A stretch of DNA of 64,000 bases from Hyposmocoma kahamanoa (lineage: Eukaryota > Arthropoda > Insecta > Lepidoptera > Cosmopterigidae): the NCBI RefSeq assembly GCF_003589595.1, contig NW_020653719.1, positions 1,058,000-1,121,999 of the forward strand, in the 5' to 3' direction. Shown one piece after another: positions 24,422 to 35,590 of this stretch. Made by a program: the position numbers and the translations under genes. The notes under the pieces are model-generated. The model did not search any database and was not told the origin of the DNA. It saw only the letters and a list, made by a program, of their open reading frames with translations. Numbering within the stretch: position 1 is the first letter of the stretch; each line of letters starts with the position of its first letter.

Positions 24422-24612
24422 GTTTAGTCGGGAGAGCGATAGCCCCGGTATGGCAAGATCGCTGGTTCTAGCCCAGCCAGTAGCAGTAAAGCTCCTTGTG
24501 AAAGAGTTCGTCGGGAAGTACTGCCACCTTACCTATTTCTACCGCCAAGCCGTAATATCAGCGAGTATAAGGGTGTTGGTGAAATTACAGGCACATGAGA
24601 CCTGGAACCTAG
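24422..24612 (+). mobile_element. SINE family B copy with tRNA-like head
   Basis: The only copy here that keeps a longer 5' head: TAGTCGGGAGAGCGATAGCC and GATCGCTGGTTCTAGCCC, which look like degenerate A and B boxes. It continues into AGCTCCTTGTGAAAGAGTTC and GGTGTTGGTGAAATTACAGG. This suggests family B is also tRNA-derived. The 3' part is missing. Confidence 0.75.
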
Positions 24613-25267
24613 AAGTCAGCTAATTTTAAATCATGTCAGATAGAGTGTCAATTGCAGGATTTTGTGCGTTTGGTAATCTGGTGAAAGGTAGCTACTAATC
24701 ACTTCAACTGCCTTTGAAATTTTTTGTGTTCTGCTCTTCGTTGGCGAGTCGATGACATTCGACGATGTAGTCTAAATTGCTGTTTAAACGAGATAATAAT
24801 TAAGATATGCATATTTCCATGGTACTTTTAGTAAAGCAACAACGATCGACAGTGATTGACTGAATGAATGAATGCAATCACTGCCATTCCTCTGACACTC
24901 TATTGAGACTCAACTGCCTTTGCAACTAAATAGTAGCAGAATAGCAAATATTATTATCATAATTGCAATATCGTCTGCTTTAAAGGTAAAACCACATAAG
25001 TGACATTTTCCACAAAAAATCTCCAAATTATGTACGTGTTGTAAGATAATCACCATCTTTCTGCCGATAAAACTCTCATTAAGTTCATAGCTTTTTGTTA
25101 TTGAGTTTCACGTGTACAAATATAGTGATTTTCTTACCTATATATAGCTATATAAATTAAAGATTTTTTGTTTAAAATGGTATTTATGTTGTTGTACCTT
25201 TAATCTCAATAGAATTACAATGACTAATGGTTTTATAAAATAGTAGAATTGCAACCCTCCCTATCTC

Positions 25268-25396
25268 AGGCTGACAGGCGCAGTGGCAGAGCCCCTCAAA
25301 TTTTTGTGATTTAAAGCTCTGAGTGGCAACGACTGTTATGGATCGGTGTGTCGCTTACCACCAGGAGAACGACTAGTTCGTCCCATCCATCGATTA
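25268..25396 (+). mobile_element. SINE family B copy, 3' half
   Basis: GCTGACAGGCGCAGTGGCAG, AAAGCTCTGAGTGGCA and CGCTTACCACCAGGAG followed by TCGTCCCATC. Truncated at the 5' side. Confidence 0.8.
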
Positions 25397-25801
25397 TATA
25401 ACCAGAAATAGAGACGAAATAAAGGCCATTCATCTTTGTTTGCACTGAAATCACAAATTAGAAAGCTGAAATAGTAATGCACCGACAACTGACCTGTGTG
25501 TACCTCTCCGCATATTCCAAAAATATTATTTTGTATTTATTGTAATAAAGATAATATCTTTAACTATGGGGGGCTGTTACATTCGGTGGTGTTCAAAACA
25601 AACGGAATCCCATTTCATCGGAAATTAAATTTCAATTTTCGTCCATCATAGCAAAGCTCAAGTTAAACTGGTCATATTGAAGTGGAACAATTGACGATAC
25701 CCGATAATTGTTTCGAATTTGGGTTAGCCAATCGGAACGCAGTTGTCATCGTAATGATTTGGCAGAACAGTTTTCAAACAAATAATTTTTTTGTTTTTGT
25801 A

Positions 25802-25847
25802 CGATTTTATTTTTATAATATCAAGTGATATTATAAAAATAAAATCG
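25802..25847. repeat. Perfect 22-bp palindrome with 2-nt spacer
   Basis: Arms 25802-25823 and 25826-25847 are exact reverse complements, separated by AG. The centre (ATATCAAGTGATAT) resembles two SINE B 3' termini (CACTTGATATCATAAAAA) fused tail to tail, which may be its origin. Confidence 0.9.
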
Positions 25848-26384
25848 AATTGAAGAAATTTTTCTTTGTCTCAATTTTTGTATTAACTTTTCAACAAACA
25901 ACTTTTGTCTAGCTACAGTGCACTGTAAATTAAATAAAAAATGCCCTCTATTTAGAAACACTTTGATAAACAAAATTGTTACTTTACAAATCCGTCGTTT
26001 TGCATATAAATTACAATTAACATATACATATGAGCTTTGTACACTTGTGACCGGTTTTTATCATCTTTTAGCACCGTTTATTAATCAAGTAGTTAACAAA
26101 TTGAAGTTGGATTTGACAAGGCGATCTTGAAAAGTTTAATTAGGCGGCGGAATGCGGGTTTAAACATAATAATATATGCTAAATTATGTAAATCGAATCG
26201 CTACGTGAACAAAAAATGGATCTATTCAATATCAATTAGGTATCCATAGCATTCACGTTTATAATTATAACATTTATTTTCAGATTATGTTCTTAGACAA
26301 TATTTACTTTAATAGCTCAAAAAATGGTCAGTATATATATAAAGGCATAATTCCTGTAATAACAGAGTTAAATAATTATCTTTT

Positions 26385-26632
26385 TAACCGACGTGAAAAG
26401 AAGGAGGTTTCAATTCGATTATATTTTTTGTGATTTCGATGATTCTTTTTTGCTGGAAAAGGGGTGCCTCAGAAGTGGTCCCATTCAAATTTCAAGAAAA
26501 TATTCCACCTCTAAGGGTGGCAAATTAGGGGATGAATCCGGTTTATTGGATTTCACCCACTTTACGTTAACTGATTTCAATAAAAGTTCCATAAATTTTT
26601 GAGGTCAGTTTTTGTTTCATAAAAAACGAAAG
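26385..26632 (+). mobile_element. Repeat family C copy
   Basis: AACCGACGTGAAAAGAAGGA, TTCGATGATTCTTTTTTGCT, AATATTCCACCTCTAAGGGT, TTGGATTTCACCCACTTTAC and TTTCAATAAAAGTT follow in the family order. Confidence 0.8.
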
Positions 26633-26759
26633 TTTCGAAAAATCAGCCAAATATTATAAAGCAAAACAAATTTGTAATACACATCAATTAGTAGTAACAA
26701 GGCTTAGAACTGTATGTAGTGATCTAGTACGCTTTATCATTCGACATTGTAGTGATTTT

Positions 26760-26890
26760 GTGGAAGAGACGCTGCGCGGGCGCACCGGAAGCGCGAATAG
26801 ACGCAACGTAGACGCACGCACTTCCGCCGGCGGGCGTCGAACCCGCCACCTGCCCGAGCCGCGATCCTAACGCGCAAACATTGATGAATG
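26760..26890 (-). mobile_element. tRNA-like SINE head (reverse)
   Basis: On the minus strand GGTGGCGGGTTCGACGCCCG is a good T-arm/B box, in a GC-rich block differing from families A, B, D and E. It is followed by a GGAAGTGCGTGCGTC stretch. No full cloverleaf with acceptor stem can be drawn, so I call it a tRNA-derived element rather than a tRNA gene. Confidence 0.5.
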
Positions 26891-29823
26891 ATGCGCTGTG
26901 ATACGTTAACTTCATTTGAACCGAGTGGCTATTCATTAGTTCAAAACAAATGTATTTCAAAGAATTTGGTAGAACGTACTGGTAATGCATGAAAAACCTT
27001 TATTGTTAAGGTACATTAGTACATAAATAACAATATGAAACAGAAATACTATAGTAGAACATCAGCAGAAATTCAAAATTATAAATCGACGCTCTAATGG
27101 GCAATAGACAAACAGAGTATAGATTAACAAAACAAGACTAACATCTTAATGAATTCTATCAAGTCCTAATCGTAACGACTTACGTTAATTACTCCTCGTA
27201 CATTTGATTGTTCTCTACATCATACTAATGTATTACATATACTTGTTTGTATGAGCGTGGAATAGCCACCAACAAAGCACGAGCGTGTGGTGGTCGACCA
27301 TCGCATTACCATATGCAAATAGCTTGTATTATACGCTCTGTGCATCGCGCTAACAGTTTTTGTATGTATCACCAGCCAGCTATTAGTGAAGATAAATAAA
27401 AATAAAATGAACAATGTATGTAGCTACACTTTTTACTGCATGATTACCGACGCAAGTTAAAAGACGTTTGGACTATATACGCGATGAGAGAGTTTATTAA
27501 GGTGGACTCTTATGACTGTCTTTTTTAAAAAGCATAACTTTTTTTATTGGATACAAGCTTTAATGGTGTTCCAGTAATAAGTTGCAATGAAAACTATTCC
27601 TTGTGACAAAAAAAAAAACATAAAGCTGCAACCAAACGATGGTAGTTTTGTCATAAAATATTTTATAACGTCTCTCAGTGAGTCCATTTCGGTGACATGT
27701 TGGTTGATTCCATGAAAAGTTAGCCAGGATCGTGTGTATTATAAATAGGGTTGATAGGCTTTTCCATTACGAGATATCTGTCATTTTGAATTAAATTTTG
27801 ACGACGAATAATAAAACTGCTGATAATTTGAGACTTTGAAAAAACTTATTCGTACAGGGTCGAGCTTGACACTGAGTTTGACATTTGGGTGCAATTTATA
27901 TTCAACTCTATGCCGCTTACGATAAAAGCAGTCCAAAGTTCAAGATTGATGTACTCTTGACTGTATGTGACTTATTAGAGTTATTATTTTTAATATTTCA
28001 AATTTATGAAAGTATCGTCCCATTTCTTCACGGAATGTATGAAGTTAATTGTTACAATTTAATAAAAAATAATTCAAACTAGTACCTATAGATTATATTG
28101 ATGTGACACGCAATAATGCTTAAAACGTCAAAAGTTTCCGTTATGGGATATTACGTGTACCATACCATAACAATTATAGTGATTTCAGTCAATCACATGA
28201 CTAGAACGCACGAACCGCTGCAAAATATAAATATTATTGTACGTGATTGTTTTCTTTCTCTGTTTTAGAGAACGAAAAATACCCTAATGAGCATATTAAA
28301 CCCCGTGAGACATTTAAATAAATCGCATGTTCCGCAGAACATCCTGCTATGTTGGAACACCAGGCAACCCTAATTACAAACGATATTTATAATTCGCGGC
28401 TTAATCAAAGAAAATTGAATCATATTTCTTTAGAAGTCTAAAATTACACACAACTCTATGTTTTATAGCTTTTTCTTCCGATCGTAAAGTGCTATTGCCG
28501 ACTTCGAGATGAAAACCAGTGTTCACACGACAGTAAAATAAGCTACTCGTAGACGAGTCCTCCGAAGACCATTATAGCACTCTAGGAAATCTAACGATTG
28601 AACCACTGATATTAACTGCTTTTATTATCAAAGTTATTACGCAATTGAAGCATACTATCCAGTTAATCAAACCTTAATCAAAGTTTTATGAAAATAATAC
28701 CACTTTAAATTGCGCGTCGAGAATGCCTAAGTTTAATACTGGGTACTTTCTGCTACCTATACTCCTAGTTATTCCAATTTCAACATAGACTACTATTTCG
28801 AAAAGCATTAATTTGAGACTCGTTAAATGTACGTTATTCTGAATAAGGTTGGCTACTGCAGCCATTTCGGTCGTCACTTCTTTAATCATTGGGCGAATAA
28901 ACCTTCTTTCATATGCCAATTTAAATTTTACAGTATGTATCTATTTGCATATTTATGTGTATAGAGTAGATATAATTTAAGATATAGTTAGCTACGGTAA
29001 CTCAATGGCGTTTTCGTATTTATTAAGGTACTGATAATAACTTTTGCTTTGGTTTATTACTTTGGCAGTCGAACTTTATCTGTACTACGTGTCAAACTGA
29101 AACACCGTATAAAATATCAAAAACAGCATTTCGCAAATACAGTAAACAGATTCCGGTTGATATTCAAAATTTGTCATTCACGAGATTGAGAACTATAGTG
29201 AAACTAAAATTTTACAATAAAGGTTACATAATTACACAGCTTCTACGTATTTGTATGACAAAAATCCAAGGTAGACACCCGTTCAGCTCTTGCAGGTAGT
29301 TTTGATCATTTACAATGTTTGAAATAACTATTGTAAATGATAATTGTATATTTACAAAGAGCTAACCCTTAGAGTTTCAAGCTCATTCTTCTCAGGGGAA
29401 TCTTACGAATGAGTAGTAGAGTTATGACCAATATGACGATTTGAATTATAATTTGTTAACCTATGAAATAAGATGAATTTGAGTTTGAGCATTTTCAGAA
29501 AAAAATGCAAAAAGGATTTATTAATTTTTTGCAATTTTTGAAGTTAATTACATAAAAAGATACATTTAACTTGCTTTGGTGTTAAATATTAAATAATCAA
29601 TCCAGCCATTATAATTTCACTACGGTAAAAAAACTACTTCTATTTCAAAACGAATAAGTTTCTTTTCCCTTGATAACAGCCGAAAGATTCTTGTTGTAAT
29701 TGCAAAATACTGTCCTGAGCCCTGCACTGTTCTAGTTTGACACGATGGTGTAATAAAAGTATGTCAAGGACTATTGAAAACGGTGAATGTTTTACAAAAT
29801 ACTTATACGAGATGTTCTCTTAC

Positions 29824-29940
29824 CTTTAGGTACGCCGAGACGCAGTTGCTCCTTCTCCCAGGAGGCGAAGGTAGCCTTCAGCGCCTCGGCCATCTTCTTG
29901 TTAGTGCCGGGCGTGAGCGGCGGCACCTGCGATGGGATGT
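29824..29940 (-). CDS. pnt: pointed, MAPK-site and Pointed-domain start exon
   Basis: This 117-nt internal exon has a clean acceptor (ttgttgcag|AC) and donor (CCTAAAG|gtaaga). It encodes the stretch IPSQVPPLTPGTNKKM, followed by AEALKATFASWEKEQLRLGVPK. Human ETS1 has the matching motif PLLTP followed by [22 protein letters not shown], so this is the N-terminal edge of the Pointed (SAM_PNT) domain. The Thr of PPLTP (codon 29914-29912) corresponds to ETS1 Thr38 and Drosophila Pnt-P2 Thr151, the residue phosphorylated by ERK/Rolled. If translation begins at the 43.6 kb exon it is residue 24. The exon is phase 1 at both ends. The neighbouring introns are about 13.6 kb upstream and 11.7 kb downstream. 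The match to the family is unmistakable, and the exon limits are fixed by the splice sites and the reading frame. Confidence 0.97.
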
Positions 29941-30801
29941 CTGCAACAATATAAAGCTGTATTAGATTTGACGGTACTGTTATTTATATTGTGTTTTTAT
30001 GTTTCATTAGTACTTACAATTTGAGACATGTGCATTTGAAACCGGTAAGTTAATGAAATTGCTTGCTTAATTGCCTAACCCTACAGCGTAACCCGGTTAA
30101 ATCAAATCGAAAATTTAAAATACTCCATTTGTATGCAAAGTATATTTCTTAGTAAAGTAACGTTCTCCACCTGCATTTTTTCAATGTTTACATTATTCTT
30201 TTAAATTCTTCGTGAAATTTTGCAGTGTTAATTACTTAATCGTTCATTGATCGAAACAGGGACTGTGAGATTACTAAGTGAAATGTTATTAAGCATCCGG
30301 TGTTATGTAGCCGTCTACGTCGGTAGTTCTACACACGCTTCGCGATCATCCCAAATGACTCGATAGATCACTTAATTTTTCAAACAGCAGCTATCGATAG
30401 GCGCACAGCGGACATGTCCCATCAACCAAGATGACTATCGGACTTATTAATTACTTTATCTACGGTATTTAAACCAAGTACCGGGAACAAATTAATAGCT
30501 GACTTTCTGAGGCATCAAGGCTTCGAATAAAATAAATCAGAGATAAACAAGCACGATTACATCTCGTGTGTGTGTAAGTACTCGGTTCATGGACGGAGGA
30601 TTCATTCATAAGTGCGCCTGGTTTGCGGCGTGTGTGTGCGTGAGGGCCGGAGTGTGAGGGCGTGTTCGTGTGGAGGTGTCGGGCGTGTGTGAGTGTTGCT
30701 CTTGCGCACCTGCCGACCAGTTCTGAGATGCGGAGATTTGTGCACCTCTCCCACGGTCGCTGCCCGCTCTGGCTCTGATCTGCTCTAGCTGAACCTCGTT
30801 C

Positions 30802-30835
30802 TGATATAATTTAAATTTTTCTTTCTGTTTTTATA
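30802..30835 (-). promoter_or_regulatory. Candidate TATA + initiator core promoter
   Basis: On the minus strand TATAAAAA starts at 30835 and an initiator-like ATCAG places its A at 30802, 33 bases downstream. The next roughly 240 bases of the would-be transcript are unusually GC-rich. A GGCAG|gtgcgc donor at 30710 would give a 93-nt non-coding first exon able to splice to the 29940 acceptor. Translation would then have to start at an internal Met such as that in NKKM, after the PPLTP site. Spacing is right for a TATA promoter, but such pairs also occur by chance in AT-rich DNA. Confidence 0.35.
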
Positions 30836-31752
30836 ACCTCCACTTGCTACTCGTATAGTATCAATCGATTCCGTACAATTGATGATTTATAGTGTGCTTG
30901 CAATAACGGTAACGTCGGCCAGAGGCGTTTTTAACTCATAGCATAACACTTAAATATTTTAGTCTATTAGATTTCAGTTAGATTTAAAACACATTTCGAA
31001 CTGCGCCATTAAACTTATTTTAATTGCTTGGAGTGAAATTATGTAGCTCTGAGTACGAGTCTTTTTGTCAGAATTGATAAGTTAATGTTGTATTTAAAGG
31101 AAAAGTTATGGAATTAAAGTCAAATTTGCTAAGTTCGAGTAGAACTTACGTTGCTTACTAGACCATATACGTGGTTGTAATGTATTAATATAGAATAAAT
31201 TATGAGGTCTTTTTGTTGCTAACTTTAGAACTAAGACTTTATTCGCATTTTTGTGAATTAGTACAAAGGTAAACGTAAAATTAAAAAGAAAAAGTTTTTA
31301 GGAATGTTTATAGAAGCGCTGTCATAATAATATGTCACCCTATTTGTTCAAATTGCTAGGACTGAGTAACACTGAAACCCCTAAGGAAAATTCACCTTTT
31401 CACATTATATGTGTGGAACACTAATAAAATGTAGTATCAAATATTTGTAGTTTGGAGAATAGGTAAAACTGATATTGAAACTCATTGTGTGTGAATTTTT
31501 TGACTACGGAACCCTCGGCGCGTTATATTTCTATTTGGCGATTTATTTTTAGTAAACATTACAATTAATGAATAAGTATAATTTACAAAAAAGAAATTAA
31601 AATTGTAAAGATTAAATATTTAGCAAATCGTACGTAGTGTAAATTGGAATGTTCTTTTGTAAATTAAAAATACGATATTTAAACTAATAACTTTTGTAAC
31701 TATATAAAACTGGTTGATGACTTTCCCATCTCAGTCAGCTGTGACCATAGAT

Positions 31753-31861
31753 AGGACTTATGTCTCAGGGCGACAGGGCACTGCAACTGTTATGAACAGG
31801 CGCGTCGCTATCGACCAGGCGCAGGAGTTATTCGTCCCGTCACTTGGTATCATAAAATAAG
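31753..31861 (+). mobile_element. SINE family B copy, 3' part
   Basis: ACTTATGTCTCAGGGCGACA, CTGCAACTGTTATGAACAGG and CGTCCCGTCACTTGGTATCA followed by A-rich sequence. Truncated at the 5' side and missing the AGTGCCCCTCAGATC segment. Confidence 0.8.
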
Positions 31862-32007
31862 GGTCGAAACGTTGGTTTGTTTAAATAAACAAATATAAAC
31901 AAATAAAAAAAATAGTTTCATTTAATTAAGTACACATTGGTATAGGAATCGCGATAACCTAATATACACGACATACATTCTAATTCATAGCAACGCTGTG
32001 AGATATG

Positions 32008-32083
32008 GCTCTTTGGTGGTCTAGCGGTTAACATTGTGGACAATAGATGTGAAAGTTCCGGGTTCGATTCCTACCTATCCATA
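32008..32083 (+). mobile_element. tRNA-like SINE head
   Basis: TGGTCTAGCGG (A box-like) and GGTTCGATTCC (B box) are spaced as in a tRNA gene, but no acceptor stem closes. It sits directly against a repeat C copy. Confidence 0.6.
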
Positions 32084-32089
32084 CCTAGT

Positions 32090-32430
32090 CAACCGACTTC
32101 AAAAAAAGGAGGAGGTTCTCAATTGGACCGCTTTTTATATTTTTTTTATGTATGTTCCGCGATTACTCTGATAATTTGTGAACCGACTTTGATGATTATT
32201 TTTTTGTTGGATAGAGGGCACGTCAGTAGTAGTCCCATTTAAGTTTGAAGAAAATATTCCACCTCAAAGGGTGGCAAACTAGGGAATGAAAGTCTTTTGA
32301 GGTCAATTTTTTTAGTACTCTGTATTGAGATTATGATTCCGATTGAAGATTCCGGTAACCGATTTCAAAGAAACTTGGCAAATAGGTGCACTTCCACGAA
32401 CTTTTGAGGTCGATGTTTTAGTACTCTGTC
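32090..32430 (+). mobile_element. Repeat family C copy
   Basis: AACCGACTTCAAAAAAAGGA, GCGATTACTCTGATAATTTG, AACCGACTTTGATGATTA, AATATTCCACCTCAAAGGGT and further matching segments. It is the longest copy after that at 50.1 kb. Confidence 0.8.
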
Positions 32431-32784
32431 CTGAAATTATTTTGATAGCTAAGGTGCTGGTCTGGATGTGCCCCGGAGTTACTTTGGTGGATCTAGTACT
32501 TAGTACAGCGAACTAGTTTGAGACCAGGCAGTTGGTTGATTGACTGGTTGTTATTACAATGACGTGCTCCATGGTAATGTCTGATTATGTTATTATGTGT
32601 ATACATTACGGGTATATGTACAAATATGTATATGTATAATAAAATCGACAGTACGGTGCCGTGGGCATCACGGATCACCGGCAGACACATTAATTGCGAA
32701 CTGAGCATGCGTTGTGATTTACTTGAATCGCGCAGCTGCACTTGACGATTTAGGGTTACCAACAGGTAAATTATCATGTAGTAT

Positions 32785-33030
32785 TTTTTTATACAAAAAT
32801 AAGTGCGCACTTGACCTCTATTTCACCTGTTGGAAAGTGACGATGAGGCCAACAACTAAATAATGCCTATTAACTCTCGCCGCATATCCACAACATAGGG
32901 GTGGAACCCCAGCCCACGTCTGGTCCCTCGATGATGGAAAGTGAAGGCGGAATAAAATCATGCAATTCCAACGCAAACTCTCCGTGATTCCTGTACAATA
33001 CCTGTTTATAGTAGGATTCTTGAAAGTCAA
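32785..33030 (-). pseudogene. LINE ORF2 remnant, second copy
   Basis: Nucleotide-level match to 21430-21830 (for example ATATCCACAACATAGGG, CCAGCCCACGTCTGGTCCCT, GATGATGGAAAG, ATCATGCAATTCCA). An internal deletion removes the IWQTARAWN-coding part. Several frameshifts; not functional. Confidence 0.65.
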
Positions 33031-33061
33031 CATTACTTTTATTCTAAGAAATCGGTTTATA

Positions 33062-33130
33062 TATCATCATCAATCCATTTATATGTCCCTCTGCTGGGCA
33101 TTGATCTCCACTCAGACGAGGGTTTAGGCT
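33062..33130 (-). mobile_element. SINE family E tail fragment
   Basis: ATCATCATCAATCCATTTAT, GTCCCTCTGCTGGGCATTGA and GAGGGTTTAGGCT match the RTE-like 3' tail of family E in reverse. Confidence 0.6.
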
Positions 33131-33463
33131 GTTTGTAAATATATATTGTAAAGTTCATAAGCGTCTTCGTACGTACGGCAGTTAGTAATTTTAGAAGAAT
33201 GTCCTTTTGTAGGTGTTGGGTGGCAAAAGAGTTAAAAATATAAGTAAATTAAAAATGAGCTTATTGAAGATATTAATGACTTATTGACTACGTTACCGAC
33301 AACTTTTGTGCAAATAAGAATATAGAAACAACAATGAAATAGTGTGAGTTCCGAAACACCTTGCTGACGTAATACTAAGCCGTCAACTTAATTTATAAAA
33401 TATAGGAGATAAGAAGAAATATATTTTACTGAACACTATTGTTACTTATTTTAAACACTTGTA

Positions 33464-33902
33464 AGGGCGCGTTCCCATTATGTCGTGACGACATGTAGTC
33501 GTGTAGTTTAAAGTGTCGTGACTTGTATACTTAAATGAAGTTGTTCACATATAGTACAACATGATGTACTTGTACAACTGTCGTTCACGGCTTTTTTGAC
33601 GTTACGACGACAGACTGTCGTGACAATGGGAAGAGCTAGAATGACAGTCGTCCGACGATAAATAAAATGTCACGAGTAAAATGTGACGACCGACAATCGC
33701 AGCTTTAAACGATTCTGTTGTAAAAACCACAAGGCGGCTACCGTGGACCAATACATTATCGTCGCGATCTAGTGGGAACAGCTGGACACGACAGTCGTTC
33801 AACGATAAAATAAACGTCCACGACACAGTTACGGCTGATAGTTGTGATGTGGGAATAGGTTACACGCAACAGTCGTCCAACGATTTAGTGGGAACGTGCC
33901 CT
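33464..33902. mobile_element. MITE family M2, copy 2 (complete)
   Basis: Terminal inverted repeats AGGGCGCGTTCCCATTATGTCG and, at the other end, the reverse complement of AGGGCACGTTCCCACTAAATCG. TA dinucleotides flank both ends. The interior is built of many short ACGACAGTCGT-like palindromic modules. There is no transposase. TA target sites suggest Tc1/mariner-type mobilisation. Confidence 0.88.
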
Positions 33903-35009
33903 TAGACATTTAAAAGCGACCTTATACATTTCATAAATTGTGGTGCTTGTTAATCTATTCCAGTTTTTATTTCGGAAATTTAGTATATTACTCGAAAGTA
34001 CAGTTTATCTCGTAGAATTGTTATTTCAACAAGTTCTTAATTGTTACCTAAATATGATTTTTTTTAAATGTGATTAATTTTTTCTAAGCATGATGATTAT
34101 TTTTCTAAATATACTTAATTCGATATGTTCGATCTTTATTTTTCAAAAGCTTAGTATTATAATTAGTCGAATTCGCTGAAATTTCATTTGTTTTTTTGAA
34201 CTTTTATCGTTTCCCTTTTCTATTGTAGTAACATAATTACGCATTGACTAATATTATAAAAGATATTTGTGTATGTATAAATGGACAAAAAGCAATAAAA
34301 CGCACAAAAAATGGACATTGGAATAGACAGCCCTATAGTCACAAACGCTGCGCTCACGCATCTGTACAATAATGTGATCGCAACCTGCGTTACGGTTATT
34401 ATGTGTAATATATAACCAAGAACACACGTATAGCTAATAGCAATGCAATGAGTTTTATGGAAATTATATTACTGTATTTAAAAGTTACGAAGTTGATTTT
34501 GCGCCTTGAAAATGTTGTGAAATGTTCAAGTAAATATTTAATGTCTGTTAAAAAAATTAAAGCCAAGTATTATTTTCTTAGATTTGATAGGTGTACCTAG
34601 TGATAGCCCGTAAAGGAATTAGACATTGTTTTTGTGGATTGTATAGATATAGTATAATGATATTTGCAGTATCGATGTGTACAATATAAATGTTATAATT
34701 AATTGAATTTTAATATATAATAATTAATTTCGTAACTGATTGTATAACAGCTACATTTTTTTTACATAATGAATGTTAAGCCTTTTTGGCGCTTACAATA
34801 TTTTTGCTATCTTTATTTAAAGATTTTTGGGGCTTTCAGGCGTTTAAGGTAACACTTGTGATTAAAAATATGCAACAAGGTGCAGCACGTTTTTTGCCAC
34901 TATCTTTATAGTAAACGACGAAATAGTTATGCACAATGTTGGTTGCGAAAACAAATGGACTCGCTTAAGGTATGATTTTTTAATATTGATTCCGTCGGTT
35001 ACACTAAAA

Positions 35010-35113
35010 CACAGTTTCCCAAAGTGGTCCCTACCGCCCAGTGGGCGCTGAAGAGTCCTTGGAGGTAGGGGCCTAGGAAGCAATTGCTACCGCATTACCG
35101 CTGAGAACCTATG
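35010..35113 (+). mobile_element. hAT-type MITE with 8-bp target duplication
   Basis: Element of 104 bp starting CACAGTTTCCCAAAGTGG and ending AACCTATG. It is flanked by perfect 8-bp direct repeats CACTAAAA at 35002-35009 and 35114-35121, the duplication length typical of hAT transposons. It is a shorter relative of 39978-40279. Confidence 0.85.
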
Positions 35114-35202
35114 CACTAAAACATAAAAACCAGTTGAGTTAACGATTAGCTACAGCTAACAATCTTGAAAAAATTATATGACAAAATCACTTAAGTGATT
35201 TA

Positions 35203-35415
35203 AACTGCCTCTGGGGCCGAACGGTTACCATGCTGGTCTACCACGTAGAGGTCCCGGATTCGATCTTGGCCGGGAGAAATATTTGTTAGGCCTACATTTA
35301 TTTCTCACGTGAGTTTGGGCATAATTTGAGGTGGTCCATGTGTGTGTCCATGACACTCGCGATACAGCGTTTCCCTAGTGCTGTGTTATGAGTGTGTACG
35401 TTATTATTTTGAATA
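35203..35415 (+). mobile_element. SINE family A copy
   Basis: ACTGCCTCTGGGGCCGAACG, CACGTAGAGGTCCCGGATTC and CAGCGTTTCCCTAGTGCT. The B box has decayed to GATTCGATCTT, so the Pol III promoter is weakened. Confidence 0.85.
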
Positions 35416-35419
35416 CTAT

Positions 35420-35590
35420 TTGTAACAGTTGCAGTGCCACTCAGAGCTTTCAATCGTAAGGATCGAAGGAAATAATTTCGACAGCACCCTTACCCTTCCA
35501 AACTGGAACGCAGTAATGCTCACATTACTGCTTGGCGGTAGAAATAGATTAGATAACAGTACTTCCCTGGACGAACCGAAACAGTTGACT
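35420..35590 (-). mobile_element. SINE family B copy
   Basis: Reverse copy directly following SINE A. It contains AACAGTTGCAGTGCCACTCA, ACACC(C)TTACCCTTCCAAAC, ATTACTGCTTGGCGGTAGAA and CTTCCCTGGACGAAC. The 3' end is missing. Confidence 0.8.

Larger units (their letters stand above)
18145..29823 (-). other. pnt: Large pnt intron (about 11.7 kb)
   Basis: This intron splits the Pointed domain between its first and later helices. Contents: a MITE at 19.1-19.6 kb, SINE B copies at 19.6, 24.4 and 25.3 kb, LINE ORF2 scraps at 21.4-21.8 kb, a LINE 3' tail at 22.4-22.5 kb, a SINE A copy at 23.2 kb, a perfect palindrome at 25.8 kb, repeat C at 26.4 kb and a tRNA-like element at 26.8 kb. ACCGGAAGC motifs lie at 18954-18962 and 26784-26792. 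The stretches 20.1-20.9 kb and 27.0-29.8 kb show nothing I can identify apart from a hAT end fragment at 20866-20930 and a 12-bp inverted repeat at 29305-29341. Confidence 0.75.
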
